A stretch of 64,000 bases of DNA from Luteimonas sp. YGD11-2 (GTDB lineage Bacteria > Pseudomonadota > Gammaproteobacteria > Xanthomonadales > Xanthomonadaceae): NCBI RefSeq assembly GCF_004118975.1, contig NZ_CP035376.1, positions 2,728,001-2,792,000 on the forward strand, read 5' to 3'. Under the pieces are notes generated by a model. That model made no database searches. It worked only from the letters and a program-made list of their open reading frames with translations, and was not told where the DNA came from. Positions 29,884 through 38,994 of the stretch are shown piece after piece. A program made the translations under genes and the position numbers. How positions within the stretch are numbered: the first letter of the stretch is position 1; each line of letters begins with the position of its first letter.

Positions 29884-30797
29884 GCGGAATGGGTCCGTGG
29901 AGCGGAAGGCGGCGGCGTGGCAGGGGGGAGGGACGGTGGCGGGCCGCCGGGGGCGGCCGCTTCCTGCTGGAACAGTTCGCGCTGGGTCGGCGGGCCTTCC
30001 AGCGCGGCATACGCGGCCTGCAGCGCCTGCCGGCAGCCTGCCAGCGGGTCGCGCATCAGGAACGCCGCCAGGCGCGCATGCCAGTCCGGCCAGCGCGCGG
30101 CGAGCGCCGGCATGTCGCCATCCGCGGCACCGCCCTCGCCGCCGCGCGCGACGAATGCCGTCTCGCACAGCACATTGCGCCAGCCGAGCCCGGCGAGGCG
30201 CAGCGACAGGTCGATCAGCGCCGCATACCAGGAGGCGTAGCTCGACGCATCGAGACCACCGGCCCGGCGCCGTGCACTGCCGCGCAGCAGCACCGCGTGG
30301 CCGACCGCCGCGGGCAGTTCCGGATGCAGCGGCGGCAGCGTGAGACAGGCGTCACCCAGGCGCACGAGGTCGCGCGGCACCGCGCAGATCTCGCCGATCC
30401 GCGGCCAGGCCACGGTTTCGCCGGCGTTGCACCACGGCGTGGCGGTGGCGATGGCGGCGTCGCGGGCGAAACAGGCCACCAGCTGCGTCAGCCAGCCGGC
30501 TGCGGGAATGGCATCGGGCGCGAGCACGACGACGTCGGCATCGCCGCAGGCGGCCAGCACCTCGTCGAGGTGCGCGACCTCCCCGATGCTGCGCTGGCGG
30601 CGGCTGTAGTCGGCCTGCAGTCGGGTGCCGCCCAGCCAGCGCTCGACGATCGCCAGCCCGCGCGGGCCGGCGCAGGCGTCGTCGGCCAGCCACACGCGCG
30701 TACCCGCCGGCGTGCCGGCATCGAGCGCGGCCAGGCAGGCGTCGAGCGCGTCGTCGTCACTGCCCAGCGGCAGCACGATGATCGGCAAGGTGCTCAT
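29880..30797 (-). CDS. Degenerate GT2-like protein
   Basis: 305 residues. The first 200 resemble the GT-A core (IIVLPLGSDDDALDACL, EVLAACGDADVVVLAPDA, AAGWLTQL), but the DxD-type metal motif is replaced by LAPDA, as in poorly conserved GT2 relatives. A C-terminal 70-residue segment is Pro/Ala-rich. It starts 25 bp after the gspD stop and overlaps the following glycosyltransferase by 4 bp, so the two may form a small glycosylation unit read through from the secretion operon. Catalytic competence is doubtful. Confidence 0.7.
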   Translation of the reverse strand: MSTLPIIVLPLGSDDDALDACLAALDAGTPAGTRVWLADDACAGPRGLAIVERWLGGTRLQADYSRRQRSIGEVAHLDEVLAACGDADVVVLAPDAIPAAGWLTQLVACFARDAAIATATPWCNAGETVAWPRIGEICAVPRDLVRLGDACLTLPPLHPELPAAVGHAVLLRGSARRRAGGLDASSYASWYAALIDLSLRLAGLGWRNVLCETAFVARGGEGGAADGDMPALAARWPDWHARLAAFLMRDPLAGCRQALQAAYAALEGPPTQRELFQQEAAAPGGPPPSLPPATPPPSAPRTHSA

Positions 30798-30822
30798 CGG
30801 CGGGCCCCGTCCCGCGACATGC

Positions 30823-33114
30823 TCACTCGACCCGGTCGGCGGCCCGGCCGGCCTCGTCCGCCTGCTGCTGGCGCATCGGATCGAGCGCGCGGAAGCGGCG
30901 GCCGTACTCGTCGGTGAGGCGGCGCGCCTCGTTGGGATCGCGCACGATGGTCGGGGTCAGCAGGATGATCACCTCGCTGCGCTCGCTGGCGATGCGCTGC
31001 TGGCCGAACAGCCCGCCCACCACCGGGATGCGGCTCAGCCCCGGGAAGCCGGTGGAGCCGCGGGTGTTCTGGTCGCTGATCAGGCCGGCCAGCATCACCG
31101 TGTCGCCGGCCTGCACCGCGGCTTCGGTCTTCATGCGCCGGGTATTGATGCGCACGTTGCCGTACTGGTCGGGCTCGTCGCCGGGGGTGCTCACTTCCTG
31201 CACGATGTCGAGGAACACGGTGCCGTCGCGGGTCACCCGCGGGCGCACGGTGAGGATGATGCCGGTATCGATGTACTGCACCTGGCTGATGGCGTTGTCG
31301 CCGCCGCCGAACACCGGGTTGACGCTGACCGAGGCCACCGGGATGCGACTACCGACGTTGAGCGTGGCCTCGGCGTTGTTGCGCACGAACACCGATGGCG
31401 TCTGCAGCAGGCGCACGTCGGTGACCTGGTCGAGCGCCGACAGCACCGCCGCGGCATTGCGGCCGAGGAAGGTCCAGCCCAGCCCGGGGCCAACGCCGCC
31501 CTGGGTGGTGCCGCTGACATTGCCGGCCAGGCCACTCCAGGTCGTACGTCCCACCGCGCTGGGCAGGCCGGCGTCGGTCACGGCGCGCTCGAAGAACCAG
31601 TTCACGCCGTAGCGCAGGTCGCCGGTGAGCAGCACCTCGGCCACCTGCGCCTCGATATGCACCTGCATCGGCATCACGTCGAGCCGCTCCACCACCTCGC
31701 GGATCGACTTCCACGCCGAGGCCGTCGCACGTACCAGCAGGGTGTTGGTCTCGTCCACCGCGGACACACCGACCCGCGACCCCTCGACTTCCAGCATCAC
31801 GCTGGTATTGCCCTGGCTGGCCGGGTTGAGCGACATCTCGCCCTGGAAGCCTCCGCCGGTGCCGGCGCCGCCACCGAAACGGTCGTTGCCGCTACTCATC
31901 GACGTGTCGTCGCGGCGGCTGTCGTCCTGGCTGCCGATGCGCGTCTGCGTGGTGCCCGGCATCAGCGACGCACTGCCCCCGGTATCGCCCGAACCACCCG
32001 ACGATGCTCCGAACACCTGCGCCAGCCGCTCGGCCAGCTCCGCCGCCTTGATGTACTTGAGTTCGTAGGAGAACAGCCGCGACTCGCCGCCGGCGGTGTC
32101 GATGCGCTCCAGCCAGCGCTGGATCTCGTCGAGGTAGGCCGGCTGTGAGGTGATCACCATCACCGCGTTGGCCCCGTCCAGCGGCAGGAAGCGGAACATG
32201 CCGGCCACCGGCGAGCCGCTGTCCTCGCCGAACACCTTCTCGAGGTCACCGACCACCTGGGTGGCGCGGCCGGATTCCAGCGGGAACACGCCCACCGACA
32301 TCCCGGCCAGCCAGTCGACATCGAAGATCTCGATCGTGCGCAGGTAGTTCTCGAGCTCGGCGCGGGTGCCGGCCACGGTGATCACGTTGCGGCCGTTGTC
32401 GACGTTGACGATCGAATTCGGCCGCGCGTAGGGCTCGAGGATCTTCTCCATCTCGGTGGCGGAGATGTACTGCAGCTGCACCGTGCGCGCCTCGAAGCCG
32501 CGCGCGCCCGCCGCGCTGCCGGTGCGCGGGGCGACCGCGCCGGTGGCCATCGCGGTATCGGCAGGCACGATGTTGTAGCGGCCGTCGCTGTAGATCATCC
32601 GCGCGTTGTTCCAGCCCAGCACCATCTCCAGCAGGCTCAGCGCCTGCGAGGCGCCGACCGGACGCGGCGTGGCCAGCGTCACCGTGCCCTGCACTTCCGG
32701 GGCGATCACGTAGTTCTGGCCCAGCATGTCGCCGAGCACCGCCTTGACCACGGCGTGCACGGATTCGCCCTCGAAGTTGAAGGTGGCCTCTCCGCTGGTG
32801 GCGCTGAGGTTGGGCAGCGGCTGCGCGGCGGCGGCGCGGTTGATGGTCTGCTGGGTGCCGCGGCGCACCTGCGCGCGCGGGCCGGCTTCCGCCTCGTCGA
32901 GTGCTTCGCGCTCGACCTCGCCCGGCGCCACCATCGGCTGGGCATCGCGGCGGATCTCCGGCACCGCGATCGAGGCGCAGCCGGTGAGCAGGCCGAGCAG
33001 CAGTGCGAGCGCGAAGGGGCGCAGACGGAACATGCCGTAATGGAGCACGCGGTAATGGAGCAGGCGGTAATGGAGCAGGCCGTAACGGAGCAGGGCGGAT
33101 CGGGATCGCGTCAT
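30823..33114 (-). CDS. gspD: Type II secretion outer-membrane secretin GspD (XpsD)
   Basis: Multimeric outer-membrane channel of the type II secretion system. 763 residues from the ATG that overlaps the gspN stop by 4 bp. Signal region ends in LLTGC (Cys46), so it is a lipoprotein, as reported for Xanthomonas XpsD. N0-N3 domains occupy about residues 90-450 with a Ser/Gly/Asp-rich insert near 370-430; the secretin domain (about 520-735) shows VQYIDTGIILTVRPRV and MLAGLISDQN. The first 28 residues are encoded by a 4 x 15-bp tandem repeat; an internal ATG at 33033 (MFRLRPFALALLLGL) would give a conventional signal peptide and is a credible alternative start. Confidence 0.96.
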   Translation of the reverse strand: MTRSRSALLRYGLLHYRLLHYRVLHYGMFRLRPFALALLLGLLTGCASIAVPEIRRDAQPMVAPGEVEREALDEAEAGPRAQVRRGTQQTINRAAAAQPLPNLSATSGEATFNFEGESVHAVVKAVLGDMLGQNYVIAPEVQGTVTLATPRPVGASQALSLLEMVLGWNNARMIYSDGRYNIVPADTAMATGAVAPRTGSAAGARGFEARTVQLQYISATEMEKILEPYARPNSIVNVDNGRNVITVAGTRAELENYLRTIEIFDVDWLAGMSVGVFPLESGRATQVVGDLEKVFGEDSGSPVAGMFRFLPLDGANAVMVITSQPAYLDEIQRWLERIDTAGGESRLFSYELKYIKAAELAERLAQVFGASSGGSGDTGGSASLMPGTTQTRIGSQDDSRRDDTSMSSGNDRFGGGAGTGGGFQGEMSLNPASQGNTSVMLEVEGSRVGVSAVDETNTLLVRATASAWKSIREVVERLDVMPMQVHIEAQVAEVLLTGDLRYGVNWFFERAVTDAGLPSAVGRTTWSGLAGNVSGTTQGGVGPGLGWTFLGRNAAAVLSALDQVTDVRLLQTPSVFVRNNAEATLNVGSRIPVASVSVNPVFGGGDNAISQVQYIDTGIILTVRPRVTRDGTVFLDIVQEVSTPGDEPDQYGNVRINTRRMKTEAAVQAGDTVMLAGLISDQNTRGSTGFPGLSRIPVVGGLFGQQRIASERSEVIILLTPTIVRDPNEARRLTDEYGRRFRALDPMRQQQADEAGRAADRVE
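33035..33094 (-). repeat. 15-bp tandem repeat x4 at gspD 5' end
   Basis: Four consecutive 15-mers of the form C(C/G)GTAA(T/C)GGAGCA(C/G)G. On the coding strand they encode LLRYG, LLHYR, LLHYR, VLHYG. Units are multiples of three, so copy-number change would not shift the gspD frame. Confidence 0.9.
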
Positions 33115-33935
33115 TGCGGGGACTCTACGGGTTCTGCGGGCCGGGTGGCCCGTTCGGCCTGCAGGCGCGCGCGGCGCGCCTCGATGCGGCGGCGGATGGC
33201 TTCGGCCTGGCTGGCCGGGGTGGGGTCGGCGTCGCGCGGCGGGCTGTCGCCGGCCTCCACCGCGCCCGCCTGCGGAGGTTGCGCGGCCTGCGCGGGCTGT
33301 GCCGCGTCCCGGGCCTGCTGCGCCTGCTGTCGGGCCTGTGCGCGGGTGCGCGCGGGCGGCGGTACAGGCTGCACCGGCATCGCGGCCACGGCCGGTGGCG
33401 TGACGGCAGTCGAAGGCGTCGGCGGCTGCCCGCCCTGGCCGTCATAGACGCGCAGTTCCAGCACGCGCTCGCCATCGGGACCGGCGAACACCGCCGCACG
33501 CGGCGACACCGAGCGCAGCGCCCAGTTGCCGAATCCGCGCGGCGCATCGCCGACGCGCACGCGCAACGCATCACCGCCCTCGCGGGGCTGCACGATCGCC
33601 ATCTGCAGCGATGGGGTGATCAGCACGCTGGTCAGCACGACGTCGAAATCCGGTGCGCCGGTCTCCCCGGTGCCGCCATCCAGCACGAACGGGCGATGGC
33701 GACGGTCATCGGCGAACAGCGGCCGCTCGCCGATGGCCGCGTACTGCGGCAGCGGGCCGAGGCGCTCGGCCGCGGGCTCGCCGGCCTGCGGCAACGGCTG
33801 CAGCAGCGAGGCGTCATCGGCCAGTGCGCCGACGCGGCTGCCGAGCCCGCCGAGCGCCAGCAGCCACAGCAGCACCGCCCAAAGCGCAAGCGCCGCGAGC
33901 ACGCCGGTCGAGGTGCCCACGTGCTCAAGGCGCAT
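33111..33935 (-). CDS. gspN: Type II secretion protein XpsN (GspC-like)
   Basis: 274 residues: N-terminal membrane helix (about 12-32), a periplasmic homology-region-like domain (about 60-165, with ERPLFADDRRHRPF as in GspC proteins) and a long Pro/Ala/Gln-rich tail. In xanthomonads the protein encoded between M and D is called XpsN and takes the GspC role, linking the inner-membrane platform to the secretin. There is no separate gspC here. It overlaps gspM by 11 bp and gspD by 4 bp. Confidence 0.85.
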   Translation of the reverse strand: MRLEHVGTSTGVLAALALWAVLLWLLALGGLGSRVGALADDASLLQPLPQAGEPAAERLGPLPQYAAIGERPLFADDRRHRPFVLDGGTGETGAPDFDVVLTSVLITPSLQMAIVQPREGGDALRVRVGDAPRGFGNWALRSVSPRAAVFAGPDGERVLELRVYDGQGGQPPTPSTAVTPPAVAAMPVQPVPPPARTRAQARQQAQQARDAAQPAQAAQPPQAGAVEAGDSPPRDADPTPASQAEAIRRRIEARRARLQAERATRPAEPVESPQ

Positions 33936-34539
33936 CGGCGGCCTCCGCGGGCTGCAGGAAGCCGTACAGGTCGAAACTCACGTCGAGGCCGACGCCCTGG
34001 CCGGGCGCTTCCGCCGCAAGGAAATGCCGCTGCGACAGCACGTTGAGGTTGTCCACGAACAGCCGCGGCGCACCGCTTTCAAGCGCATGCAGCAGCGCGG
34101 CGAGCTCCGGTGCGCCACAGCGGATCCGTGCCTGCACCACCACCCGCGGGAAGCGGGCGTCCTGCCCCGGCAGCTGCATCGGCGAGCGGTTGACGATCGC
34201 GCAGCTGCGATTGCCCGGGCTGGCCTCGGCCACCGCCGATTCCAGCCGCTGCACCAGGAACGCAGTGGCCAGTTCCGGGCTGCGCTCGGGCAGGAACCCG
34301 GGCGTGCGCGCGTAGCGTTCGGCCAGCTCGATCGCGCGCGCCTCGACCTGCGGCGCCTGCTGCAGCACCGTGCGTGCGCGCAGCTCGCGCTGCTGCAGCG
34401 ATTCGATCCGCGCCCCGGCCTCGCGCATCGGCCGCGTCCACCACGGATGCACCAGCACCAGGTAGGCCAGCGCCAGCACCGCGACCAGCAGGCCCAGCGC
34501 CAGCCAGCGATCGCGCGGCCGCACCTCAGCCGCCCGCAT
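33925..34539 (-). CDS. gspM: Type II secretion protein GspM (XpsM)
   Basis: 204-residue inner-membrane platform protein: short cytoplasmic N-terminus, one TM helix (about 12-32), coiled-coil-like segment (42-70) and a ferredoxin-like periplasmic domain. Identity rests on size, topology and position between L and N; sequence is divergent. GGAGG lies 5 bp before the ATG, and the start overlaps gspL by 14 bp. It pairs with GspL. Confidence 0.88.
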   Translation of the reverse strand: MRAAEVRPRDRWLALGLLVAVLALAYLVLVHPWWTRPMREAGARIESLQQRELRARTVLQQAPQVEARAIELAERYARTPGFLPERSPELATAFLVQRLESAVAEASPGNRSCAIVNRSPMQLPGQDARFPRVVVQARIRCGAPELAALLHALESGAPRLFVDNLNVLSQRHFLAAEAPGQGVGLDVSFDLYGFLQPAEAADAP

Positions 34540-35695
34540 CGGGGCCTCCGCGTGCCGGCGGCGCGGCGGTCGTCGCCACGTCACTGACCGCCAGCGAGGC
34601 CGTCAGCGTGAAGCGGTCACGGCGGCTGCGCGGATCGGGCTGCAACGCGCCGGTCAGCGCCGGCGACCGCCACAGCGGCGAGCCTTCCAGCTGCCCGACC
34701 AGCGCGGAGGCCTCGCTGCTCAGGCCGATCAGCAGCAGGCGGTCGTTCTCGACCGCGAGCTTCTCCAGATAGGTGCTGTCGGGCAGCCGCTGGCTGAGCT
34801 CGTCGAGGATCTCGACCATCGTCGGGCGCGCCGCGCGTTGCGTCTCCAGGTACTGCATGCCTTCGATCAGACCGGTCAGGCGCTGGCGCTGGGCCGAGGC
34901 CGCACGCGCCTGCGCGATCACCGGGCGCGACGCGTCCTCGAATGCATCGGCCGCCGCGCGGCGGTTGTCCAGGACCTGCCACATCCCGGCCACCAGCGCG
35001 CACAGCGCGATCGCCGCCAGCAGCAGGTTCCAGCGCCGCCGCGGATCCGCGCGGTGCAGCCTGCGCCCGGCGGGCAGCAGGTCGATGCCCAGCGCCTGGC
35101 CGCTGCCGTCATCGAGGTCGACGCCCGCGAGGGTGTCGGCAACCGGGCCCAGCGCCGCAAGCGCGTCGTCGAGCGTGCGCCGCGGCACCACGATCAGCTC
35201 GGCATCCAGCTGGCCGTCGTCGCGCAGCGCGATCACTTGGGCATCGAACACCGCGGTCTGCGCGGAGAAGGGAGTCTGGCGGTCGATCTCGAACGAGACC
35301 ACGTCGCGCAGCCGCTCCGCCGCGGCAGCGGGCAGGCGCAGCGTGCGTCGCAGGCCACTGCCGGCCGGCAGCACCAGCCAGCGCGGCAGGTCCGCAAGCT
35401 GCGGTGCGAGCACGCGTGCCAGCACCGCGGCGGCATTGCTGTCGTCGTCCTGCCAGGGCAGCACGGCCAGCGCGCGCGCCTCACCGGCACGTTCCAGCGC
35501 GATCGCGAGATCGGCACCCTGCGGGTGCAGCAGCAGGCGCTGCGGCAGCAGGCCGAGCCGCTCGCGCAGGCGCAATGGCAGCCACGCCAGCAGTGCCGCG
35601 GTCCACCACCGCCACGCCGCAAGCAGGCGTGGGCCGATCCTTCCAGCGAACGCCGCGCGCGAGGTCGCGGGCGCGGGCGACATCACGCCCGCCAT
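34526..35695 (-). CDS. gspL: Type II secretion protein GspL (XpsL)
   Basis: 389 residues. The cytoplasmic actin-like half (about 1-230; VVSFEIDRQTPFSAQ resembles the PilM/GspL core) docks the GspE ATPase; a TM helix follows (about 240-260, LLLAAIALCALVAGMW), then a coiled-coil/periplasmic PilN-like part. The ATG at 35695 has GGAG 9 bp upstream; the ATG at 35683 is an alternative. About 100 bp separate it from the gspK stop, with only a possible 38-codon leader frame between (35799 down to 35683). Confidence 0.88.
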   Translation of the reverse strand: MAGVMSPAPATSRAAFAGRIGPRLLAAWRWWTAALLAWLPLRLRERLGLLPQRLLLHPQGADLAIALERAGEARALAVLPWQDDDSNAAAVLARVLAPQLADLPRWLVLPAGSGLRRTLRLPAAAAERLRDVVSFEIDRQTPFSAQTAVFDAQVIALRDDGQLDAELIVVPRRTLDDALAALGPVADTLAGVDLDDGSGQALGIDLLPAGRRLHRADPRRRWNLLLAAIALCALVAGMWQVLDNRRAAADAFEDASRPVIAQARAASAQRQRLTGLIEGMQYLETQRAARPTMVEILDELSQRLPDSTYLEKLAVENDRLLLIGLSSEASALVGQLEGSPLWRSPALTGALQPDPRSRRDRFTLTASLAVSDVATTAAPPARGGPDAGG

Positions 35696-35798
35696 CGGCT
35701 GGCACTCCGGCCATGGCCGACCGCAGCGTCGGCACGCACCGGCAACGGCGTATCCCCGTGCACGGCCACGCCGGCACCGGCACCGGCGACGGGGCGCA

Positions 35799-36686
35799 TC
35801 AGGGACTGGACTGCGGCTCGGATACGGACACTCCTTCGTTCCAGAACAGTGGCGTATAGGCGGTGCCCGGCGCCCCCCCGCCGACCCGCACCACCGCCCG
35901 CAGCACCGCCTCGCGACCATCGGCGAGGCGGGCATGGCTGTCGATACTATACGTGCCGGTTCCGGCGCCCAGCAGGTCCGGCGGCGGGGTGATTCCAGAC
36001 AGTTGCGTGCGTTGCTCCAGCACCGGCTGCGGGTCGAGACCCATGGCCTGCAGCACCAGCGCGCCGGCGAACCGCGGGTCCGGCGATGGCAGCCCGCTAT
36101 GGACCGTGACGTGCGGCGCGACCGCGACGTACAGCGCGGGGGTCATGCCCAGCACCTGCTGCAGTTCGCCGACGTCCTCGAACGGTGCGTCCTTGGCACC
36201 GTAGGGCAGGCCGGCCGCGGCGTACTGCGGATCCTCCGCGGCGCCGGAGGGCTGGCCGAGGTCATCGGTGTCGCGCCAGTCGGCGATGGCGCCTGCCAGC
36301 TGCTCCGCCATGTCCGCCTCGGCACCGGCCGCCTGCAGCAGCCCGGCAAGCAACGGAGGCTGGGCGACATTGAGGTCGACCTTGCCGGTCTCGTCGACGA
36401 TGCGCAGGGTCAGCGCGGCATCGTGGAAACGCCATGCGTAGTCGCGGCCGTCGGGCAGCCAGCGCCCTTCCGGCGTGGTGTCGATGACCCGCGCAACGGC
36501 GTACTCCAGCCCGGCACGCGCCGCTTCGCTGGCCACCACGCCGCGGTGGAGTACGCGGCCCTGCAGATGTTCGGTGCGTGCGGTCAGCGCGAATGCCCCG
36601 ACCAGTGCGGCCAGCAGCGCGATCAGCCACAGCACCAGCAGCAGCGCCGCGCCACGTGCATGTCGACCCGCGGATGCCCGCGTCAC
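35799..36686 (-). CDS. gspK: Minor pseudopilin GspK (XpsK)
   Basis: 295 residues, the large tip pseudopilin. The N-terminus [20 protein letters not shown] is a prepilin hydrophobic segment without Glu5, which is characteristic of GspK. The globular part contains [13 protein letters not shown], a GKVDLNVA segment and the alpha-domain with [25 protein letters not shown] sequence (here [20 protein letters not shown]). The GTG start at 36686 overlaps the gspJ stop by 4 bp (GTGA). Confidence 0.93.
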   Translation of the reverse strand: MTRASAGRHARGAALLLVLWLIALLAALVGAFALTARTEHLQGRVLHRGVVASEAARAGLEYAVARVIDTTPEGRWLPDGRDYAWRFHDAALTLRIVDETGKVDLNVAQPPLLAGLLQAAGAEADMAEQLAGAIADWRDTDDLGQPSGAAEDPQYAAAGLPYGAKDAPFEDVGELQQVLGMTPALYVAVAPHVTVHSGLPSPDPRFAGALVLQAMGLDPQPVLEQRTQLSGITPPPDLLGAGTGTYSIDSHARLADGREAVLRAVVRVGGGAPGTAYTPLFWNEGVSVSEPQSSP

Positions 36687-37618
36687 GGCACCAGGCCCGC
36701 GGGATCCTGCATGCGGCCACTGCCCTGTGGCAGCGCCACCAGCAGCGTCGGCCACGTTGCGCCGTTCCTGCCGGTGATCTCCACCCGCACCTGCAGCGGC
36801 AGCTCGTCGGCACCGCCCCAGCGCTCCAGCCACGCGGTCGGTTCGCCGTTGGCATCCAGGCCGCGATAGGCAAAGCGCACCGCCTCCAGTCCGTCCGCCA
36901 GTGGCTCCGGCGCGCGTGCGGGACGTTCCTCGAAGGTGCTGCCGCCGACCACGCTGGCAAACGAGACCACCAGGCGCAGCCCGTCGCGGCTGCGTTCGAC
37001 ACCGACATCGTGCAGGGCCGGCCCGCCGCGTCCGAGGTAGTCCGGAAGCTGCGAGACGAACCGCATGCGGTCGGCCTCGCCGACGAAGCGCAGCGGCGCG
37101 CCGGTCTGTTCGTCCTGGCCGAACGCCATCGGCAACGCCGCGGTCAGGCGTCCGCGCAGGAAGGTGCTGACCGCACGCATGCGCTCGCTGTCGCGCGCCA
37201 GCGTCTCGCCGCGTTCGACGGTGGCGGTGGCCGCGCGCAACGTGGCAAACCCCAGCGCGAGCCCGGCCGCCAGCAGCACGGTGGCCAGCAGGATCTCGAT
37301 CAGGGTGAAGCCCCGCTGAGCAGATATTGAAGCAACCGGCCTGCAGAAGCCGTCGGCACGGCTTGCGCACGGTGAACCACTGCGACAAAGCCCCTGCCGC
37401 TGGAACCGGAACGACGCACCGGGCCGGTGGAAGCCGTCGCCACGGCCGCGCAAGGACGAAAATGAAACCCCGGCGCTGTCGGGGCCGTCGCCACGGTCTG
37501 CGCACGGCAGGTCACCGCGTGAGCATGCCTGCCGCCTGGACCGGCACGACCCACCCGTTCCATTGAAGCCATCGCCACCGCCTGCACGACCCGGACCGCG
37601 GTACCGGGGCGGCCTCAT
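36683..37618 (-). CDS. gspJ: Minor pseudopilin GspJ (XpsJ), with a repeat-encoded leader extension
   Basis: Mature pseudopilin begins at [16 protein letters not shown] after the peptidase site QRG^F and is about 208 residues, normal for GspJ. No conventional start codon lies near that site: where gspG has ATG, gspJ has ATA. The first ATG in frame that follows the gspI gene is at 37618 and overlaps the gspI stop by 4 bp (ATGA). From there the frame is open for 103 residues before the cleavage site; this extension is hydrophilic, rich in G, R, D, C, and encoded by REP-like repeats. Alternatives are a TTG near 37453 or the ATA itself. Functionally it is part of the pseudopilus tip complex I-J-K. 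Confidence 0.85.
   Translation of the reverse strand: MRPPRYRGPGRAGGGDGFNGTGGSCRSRRQACSRGDLPCADRGDGPDSAGVSFSSLRGRGDGFHRPGASFRFQRQGLCRSGSPCASRADGFCRPVASISAQRGFTLIEILLATVLLAAGLALGFATLRAATATVERGETLARDSERMRAVSTFLRGRLTAALPMAFGQDEQTGAPLRFVGEADRMRFVSQLPDYLGRGGPALHDVGVERSRDGLRLVVSFASVVGGSTFEERPARAPEPLADGLEAVRFAYRGLDANGEPTAWLERWGGADELPLQVRVEITGRNGATWPTLLVALPQGSGRMQDPAGLVP
37349..37582 (-). repeat. REP-like hairpin array in the gspJ leader
   Basis: Four copies of a 14-15 bp hairpin motif, consensus GCCGT-GGCG-ACGGC on the minus strand, at 37349-37362, 37433-37446, 37484-37497 and 37568-37582 (the last degenerate). Starts are 84, 51 and 84 bp apart. Flanks are also shared (GTGCGCA before, GGCTTC after). 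All spacings are multiples of three. Confidence 0.8.
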
Positions 37619-38097
37619 GGCAGCGGCCCGGCAATGGCATCGGCCTGCACCAGCCGCAACGAATGCAGCTGCAGGCGTTCGCGCGGGCCACCCTCGCCCC
37701 ACAGCACGGTGAGCTGCAGCGACAGCAGCTGCGGCGCAAAGGGATCGACCACGGCCGGCGGTGGCAGGCTTGGTTCCACCCATGGCGAGACCTCGAGCGA
37801 CCAGCGGTAACGCCCATCGTCGAACACGCCGTCACGACGACCGGCCTCGAGCACCGTACCGACGCCGACATCGGCCAGCAGCGATTGCGCATGCAACGCC
37901 GCACGACCCGCATCGGCCGACCAGCGCACCTGCCGCGTACCGCCCGACAGCGTGCCGAGCAGCAGGGTCAGCGCCAGTGCCAGCACCGCGAACGCGACCA
38001 GCACCTCGAGCAGGGTGTAGCCGCGCATGTGCCGGGCCGGACCACGGTGGTGCCGGCAACCGGCAGGCGCGGAGGTCCCGCGATGCGCGGCCGTCAT
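37615..38097 (-). CDS. gspI: Minor pseudopilin GspI (XpsI)
   Basis: Minor pseudopilin that nucleates the tip complex. The prepilin motif is MRG^YTLLEVLVAFAVLALALTL, with Glu5 in place. The ATG at 38097 overlaps the gspH stop by 4 bp and would give a 26-residue leader and a 160-residue preprotein; a second ATG at 38028 directly before the RG site gives a 137-residue preprotein with no ribosome site. I list the coupled start, but the short form is equally plausible. The stop overlaps the coupled gspJ ATG by 4 bp. Confidence 0.9.
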   Translation of the reverse strand: MTAAHRGTSAPAGCRHHRGPARHMRGYTLLEVLVAFAVLALALTLLLGTLSGGTRQVRWSADAGRAALHAQSLLADVGVGTVLEAGRRDGVFDDGRYRWSLEVSPWVEPSLPPPAVVDPFAPQLLSLQLTVLWGEGGPRERLQLHSLRLVQADAIAGPLP

Positions 38098-38570
38098 GGC
38101 GTCACCCCACCGCGGTGCACGCGCACCTCGCCGGTCAGCCAGGCCACGTCGACATGCCAGCGCGCGTTGCCGGTCACCAGCGCGACGCGGCCACCGGTGG
38201 ATGCGCCGTCGGCGAAGAACACGATCGCGCCTTCGCCGTCGCGCGGCTGCACTTCGCGTGCGCCGGTGAACTCGACCGTGAGCTGCTCCGGCAAGCGGCC
38301 ATCACGATCGCCGGCGGCACGCCAGGTACGCTCCTGCGGCACCACCACGAATCGCTGCGGCTGGCCGGTGGCGATCGCCAGTGCACGGGTGTGGCGCAGG
38401 TTGCCGGCGACCTCGTTGACCGCCGAGCGCAGCCGCAGGCGTTCGAAGCCATTGCCGAACACGCCGACCGCCAGCACACCGGCGGCGGCGATCAACGCCA
38501 CCACCACCAGCACCTCGATCAGCGAGAACCCGCGCGAACGCGACGGCCACGCCCGGTGCGCCGCCGCCAT
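38094..38570 (-). CDS. gspH: Minor pseudopilin GspH (XpsH)
   Basis: 158 residues with leader of 14 ending SRG^FSLIEVLVVVALIAAAG. The globular part has the GspH/FimT pattern LRLRSAVNEVAGNLRHTRALAIATGQPQ in short form (helix leading into the beta domain). The ATG at 38570 lies 4 bp after the gspG stop with GAG 8 bp upstream. An upstream ATG inside gspG exists but would extend the leader to about 34 residues. Confidence 0.92.
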   Translation of the reverse strand: MAAAHRAWPSRSRGFSLIEVLVVVALIAAAGVLAVGVFGNGFERLRLRSAVNEVAGNLRHTRALAIATGQPQRFVVVPQERTWRAAGDRDGRLPEQLTVEFTGAREVQPRDGEGAIVFFADGASTGGRVALVTGNARWHVDVAWLTGEVRVHRGGVTP

Positions 38571-38574
38571 GGGA

Positions 38575-38973
38575 TCACTCGCTGCGGATGTCGGCGTTGA
38601 CGCTGTCGCCGCCCGGGCTGCGGTCGGCACCGTAGCTCACGATCTCGAACGGCCTGCCTTCGCCGGGCACGCGGAACTCGAACGGCGTGCCCCAGGGGTC
38701 GTTGAGTTCGGACGCGCGTGCGTACGGACCAAGCCAGCCGGCGGCGTCGCCGGGCTGGGTGACCAGGTCGCCGAGTGCATTCGGCAGGCGGCCGGTATCC
38801 ATGCGGTAGCTGTCGACCTTTTCCACCAGCGTCTGCACCTGCGCGCGCGCAAGGTTGACCCGCGCACGGTCGCCGCCGCCGAGGATGCGGGTGGCGGCGA
38901 ACGCCACGATGCCGCCGATCAGCACCACCACCAGGATGATCTCGATCAGGCTGAAACCGCGCTGCGCGGACAT
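38575..38973 (-). CDS. gspG: Major pseudopilin GspG (XpsG)
   Basis: 132 residues from the ATG at 38973: leader MSAQRG, then FSLIEIILVVVLIGGIVA with Glu5, a helix, and the calcium-binding C-terminal loop with DPWGTPFEFRVPGEG and DRSPGGDSVNADI, as in other GspG proteins. It forms the pseudopilus shaft. The frame stays open upstream to an ATG at 39153, four bases after the gspF stop; that version would carry a 60-residue extension encoded by the same repeat family as in gspJ. Confidence 0.95.
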   Translation of the reverse strand: MSAQRGFSLIEIILVVVLIGGIVAFAATRILGGGDRARVNLARAQVQTLVEKVDSYRMDTGRLPNALGDLVTQPGDAAGWLGPYARASELNDPWGTPFEFRVPGEGRPFEIVSYGADRSPGGDSVNADIRSE

Positions 38974-38994
38974 CGAAGCGCCCGGCCTGCCGAA

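Noticed and set aside
35683..35799. 38-codon frame starting at the gspK stop, before gspL
   Set aside because: It begins with a one-base overlap but encodes no recognisable feature and may be only a translational leader; not listed as a gene.
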